Shown here: in pieces, positions 30,981 through 33,116 of the stretch
Layout: each line of letters starts with the position of its first letter
Numbering within the stretch: the stretch's first letter is position 1
Assembly (NCBI GenBank): GCA_023391335.1
Contig: JAEWBG010000094.1
Location: forward strand, 1-33,116
Reading direction: 5' to 3'
DNA from: Pseudomonadota bacterium
GTDB lineage: Bacteria; Pseudomonadota; Gammaproteobacteria; Steroidobacterales; Steroidobacteraceae
Length of the DNA: 33,116 nucleotides
The notes under the pieces: model-generated
Told to the model about the DNA's origin: nothing
Seen by the model: the letters and a program-made list of their open reading frames with translations, nothing else
Databases searched by the model: none
Program-made: the position numbers and the translations under genes

Positions 30981-33116
30981 ATGCCGGCCAAATTCGTCAA
31001 GAGCATCGGACGCACACTCGATGCACGTCCTGATCGACTGGACTTGCGAGATCGTGAATTCACCCCTAGCGTCGTTTCGCTACCGGACTGCTGGCCTCAC
31101 GATGACGCGATTCGCAAACTCGTCCCCGCGTACTGCAAATCCGGCCTGATCCTCGATCAAGGCAACGAAGGCGCGTGCACTGGCTTCGGCCTTGCGTGCG
31201 TCGTCAACTATTTGCATTGGCGCGTCGCGCTCGCGAACGGCACCGCGAAGCGCAAACACGACGCCGTCAGTCCGCGAATGCTTTACCACCTCGCGCGTTT
31301 CTACGACGAATGGCCCGGCGAGGATTACGATGGGTCGAGCAATCGAGGCGCCCTAAAGGCGTGGCACAAACACGGTGTGTGCGCCGAGAAATACTGGCCG
31401 TATCGCGATGCGCGAGGCCACGTCCGCTTCATCAAGCCGCATGACGGATGGGCAGAAGACGCGCTGACCCGCCGACTCGGCGTGTACTACCGGATCAATC
31501 GTTCCTCTGTGGTCGATATGCAGGCGGCGATTCTCGAGATCGGCGCAATCTATGTTTCGTCCGACGTGCACGACGGCTGGGCACTCGCGAGCGACAAGCC
31601 GATCCGAGGTCATGCGTCCCTGCCAGTCGTGAAGCCCATCAAAAAGCGCGATTCGATCGGCGGCCACGCTTATGCGCTCGTCGGCTTCAATCGCACCGGC
31701 TTTGTGCTGCAAAACTCGTGGGGAATGAAGTGGGGCAATTGCGGCTTCGCGGTCCTGCCTTACGAAGAGTGGATCCACTATGGAACCGACGCATGGATCG
31801 CCGCGCTCGGCGTTCCCGCGATCGCGAAGATGTCAGGCGTTCCGGTTAAGAGCAAAGAAAAGACCGTGCTTGCACGTGCCGGCGGGGTCGCATTTACGAC
31901 CACGAGTGCACGAACGCCGCGGCCGCAGGTGCGCAAAGAAGTTGCACGCTGGGCGGCGGATCTCGCCTATCAACACGCGATCGTCATGGGAAACGACGGC
32001 ATGGCAATCAACCGCATGATCACCCATGAGAACGCATGCAGCGCGATACAGGATGTCGTCTGCGATGCGCCTCTCTCCTATTTCAAAAAGAATCGCGGGC
32101 CGAAGCGCATCGTTCTTTATGCGCACGGCGGATTGAATTCGGAAGATGCGGCGATCGAGCGCATTCAGGTATTGGCGCCGTACTTCAAAGCCAACGGCCT
32201 GTATCCGATTTTCCTGATTTGGAAAACTGGCGCCACGGAAACCCTGACTTCCATTCTCGAAGATGAATTGAAGAAGATTCCGCGTCCCGAGGGCGACATC
32301 GGTGACCTGTTCGATCGAGTGAAAGAAACCGCTGCGGAAGTTCTGGACCGCACCATCGAAGTTTTGGCGGGCCCGGCCGCAAAACCTATCTGGAGCCAGA
32401 TGAAGCAGAACGCACTTGCGGCAAGCGATGCCGATCGTGCCTGCACCTTGCTTGCCGATGCACTTGTGTCGCTGTCAAAGGCCGCCGGCGATGTTGAGTT
32501 CCACTTCATCGGCCACTCAGCGGGCTCGATTATTTTGGGCCACATGCTAGGTCTATTGCAGCAACGCAGTCTTAAAGTAACAAGTTGCCATCTGTACGCG
32601 CCCGCATGCACCGTGCGGTTCGCGCTCGATCACTATGTCCCTGCGATTCAGAATAAGACGCTCAATGCAAAGCGCTGGCACATTCATGCACTCAGCGATG
32701 ACAACGAGATCTGCGACAGCGTGGGTCCGTACTGCAAATCGCTTTTGTATCTGGTGAGCCGCGCGCTCGAAAGCTGCCACAAGATGCCCATCCTTGGCTT
32801 AGAACAAATATTCCAAGCCAAAGCGCTTCCGAAGTGGAACGACAATGAAATCGATACAGTGAAACGCTGGCAGGCATTCTGGGCGGCAAGCGGACTCAAA
32901 CTGGACATCGTCTCCGATAAGCAAGTCTCGACCGGATCACTCGGACCGAAGATTCCGGCCGCACACGGCAGCTTCGACAATGACGCATTCACGATCGAAG
33001 CCACATTGAAGCGCATTACCGGATCCGCTCTCTCCCTACCCCATCGAGTGGATCGATTACTGACGGCAGGCGTTTGCTTGACGTTCGCCGCATTGACGAG
33101 CACCTTGGTGCTCGTC
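30981..33116 (+). CDS. Papain-like (C1) peptidase fused to an alpha/beta hydrolase, 3' end beyond the window
   Basis: 712 codons are open with no stop before the window edge. Residues about 40-275 are a C1-type cysteine peptidase: Q60 and C66 in LDQGNEGACTGFGLA, H229 in IGGHAYALVGF, N245 in LQNSWGMKWG. Residues about 375-670 are a serine hydrolase: IVLYAHGGLNSED (oxyanion region), nucleophile S513 in FIGHSAGSI, and a late AHGSFDND with H662 as the probable catalytic His. The acid is probably one of the Asp residues near 573-574. A hydrophobic segment (about 693-712) runs to the edge and may be a membrane helix. No signal peptide, so the enzymes are probably cytoplasmic. An in-frame TGA at 30927 with no start codon in between supports the ATG at 30981. 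Confidence 0.85.
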   Translation, partial: MPAKFVKSIGRTLDARPDRLDLRDREFTPSVVSLPDCWPHDDAIRKLVPAYCKSGLILDQGNEGACTGFGLACVVNYLHWRVALANGTAKRKHDAVSPRMLYHLARFYDEWPGEDYDGSSNRGALKAWHKHGVCAEKYWPYRDARGHVRFIKPHDGWAEDALTRRLGVYYRINRSSVVDMQAAILEIGAIYVSSDVHDGWALASDKPIRGHASLPVVKPIKKRDSIGGHAYALVGFNRTGFVLQNSWGMKWGNCGFAVLPYEEWIHYGTDAWIAALGVPAIAKMSGVPVKSKEKTVLARAGGVAFTTTSARTPRPQVRKEVARWAADLAYQHAIVMGNDGMAINRMITHENACSAIQDVVCDAPLSYFKKNRGPKRIVLYAHGGLNSEDAAIERIQVLAPYFKANGLYPIFLIWKTGATETLTSILEDELKKIPRPEGDIGDLFDRVKETAAEVLDRTIEVLAGPAAKPIWSQMKQNALAASDADRACTLLADALVSLSKAAGDVEFHFIGHSAGSIILGHMLGLLQQRSLKVTSCHLYAPACTVRFALDHYVPAIQNKTLNAKRWHIHALSDDNEICDSVGPYCKSLLYLVSRALESCHKMPILGLEQIFQAKALPKWNDNEIDTVKRWQAFWAASGLKLDIVSDKQVSTGSLGPKIPAAHGSFDNDAFTIEATLKRITGSALSLPHRVDRLLTAGVCLTFAALTSTLVLV

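Noticed and set aside
1..33116. Prophage or integrative element carrying the Wadjet locus
   Set aside because: No integrase, transposase, phage structural gene or att-like direct repeat was seen at the borders; groESL and the cellulase gene directly flank it.
30039..33116. VNGG-repeat gene plus peptidase-hydrolase as one toxin-delivery operon
   Set aside because: About 200 bases, a palindromic element and an inverted repeat separate them, and the hydrolase fusion has no signal peptide; co-direction alone does not support a joint function.

Overview
This window looks like the chromosome of a gammaproteobacterium, probably in or near the Xanthomonadales / Steroidobacterales / Nevskiales. The basis is the housekeeping order cutA - dsbD-like - tlpA - aroQ - accB - accC - prmA - zinc-ribbon/DUF3426 - dusB - fis - purH - purD, together with a CIRCE-controlled groES-groEL pair. 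No rRNA, tRNA, integrase, transposase or CRISPR array was seen, so the organism is inferred from gene order and protein motifs only.

Layout. (1) 41-1435, minus strand: nfeD-like then a QmcA/stomatin SPFH gene, a membrane-quality-control pair. (2) 1605-3182, minus: a secreted GH6 cellulase with a C-terminal CBM2-like domain and its own terminator. (3) 3375-10542, minus: a complete four-gene Wadjet (JetABCD) anti-plasmid system. jetA, jetB and jetC overlap; jetD, the nuclease, is set apart by 286 bases of repeat. (4) 10716-12821, minus: groES-groEL with a sigma70-like promoter overlapping CIRCE, a REP-type element between the genes and a clear terminator. (5) 13028-23931, plus: the housekeeping run listed above. 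(6) 24015-28485, minus: a small DUF7009-like protein, a membrane Ser/Thr kinase-like protein with an altered DFG motif and a Calx-beta domain, a GNAT acetyltransferase and DctA. (7) 28850-29895, minus: a CheD-like protein without the catalytic cysteine, and a DUF2721 membrane protein. (8) 30039 to the end, plus: a secreted VNGG-repeat protein, then a long ORF open at the window edge that joins a papain-like peptidase to an alpha/beta hydrolase.

The most unusual feature is spread across the window. At least eight intergenic gaps are largely filled by one architectural type of element: short arrays of degenerate 7-, 8- or 9-base words, usually followed by a core and then by the complementary array, giving long imperfect palindromes. 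The words differ between loci but the design is the same. The arrays touch the neighbouring genes: they contain the stop codons of accC and jetC, encode the C-terminus of the DUF7009-like protein, sit directly before the start codons of prmA, purH, purD and jetA where no Shine-Dalgarno is visible, and a similar heptamer array lies inside prmA. The best candidates for undescribed biology are this repeat family, the peptidase-hydrolase fusion, and the two degenerate signalling enzymes.
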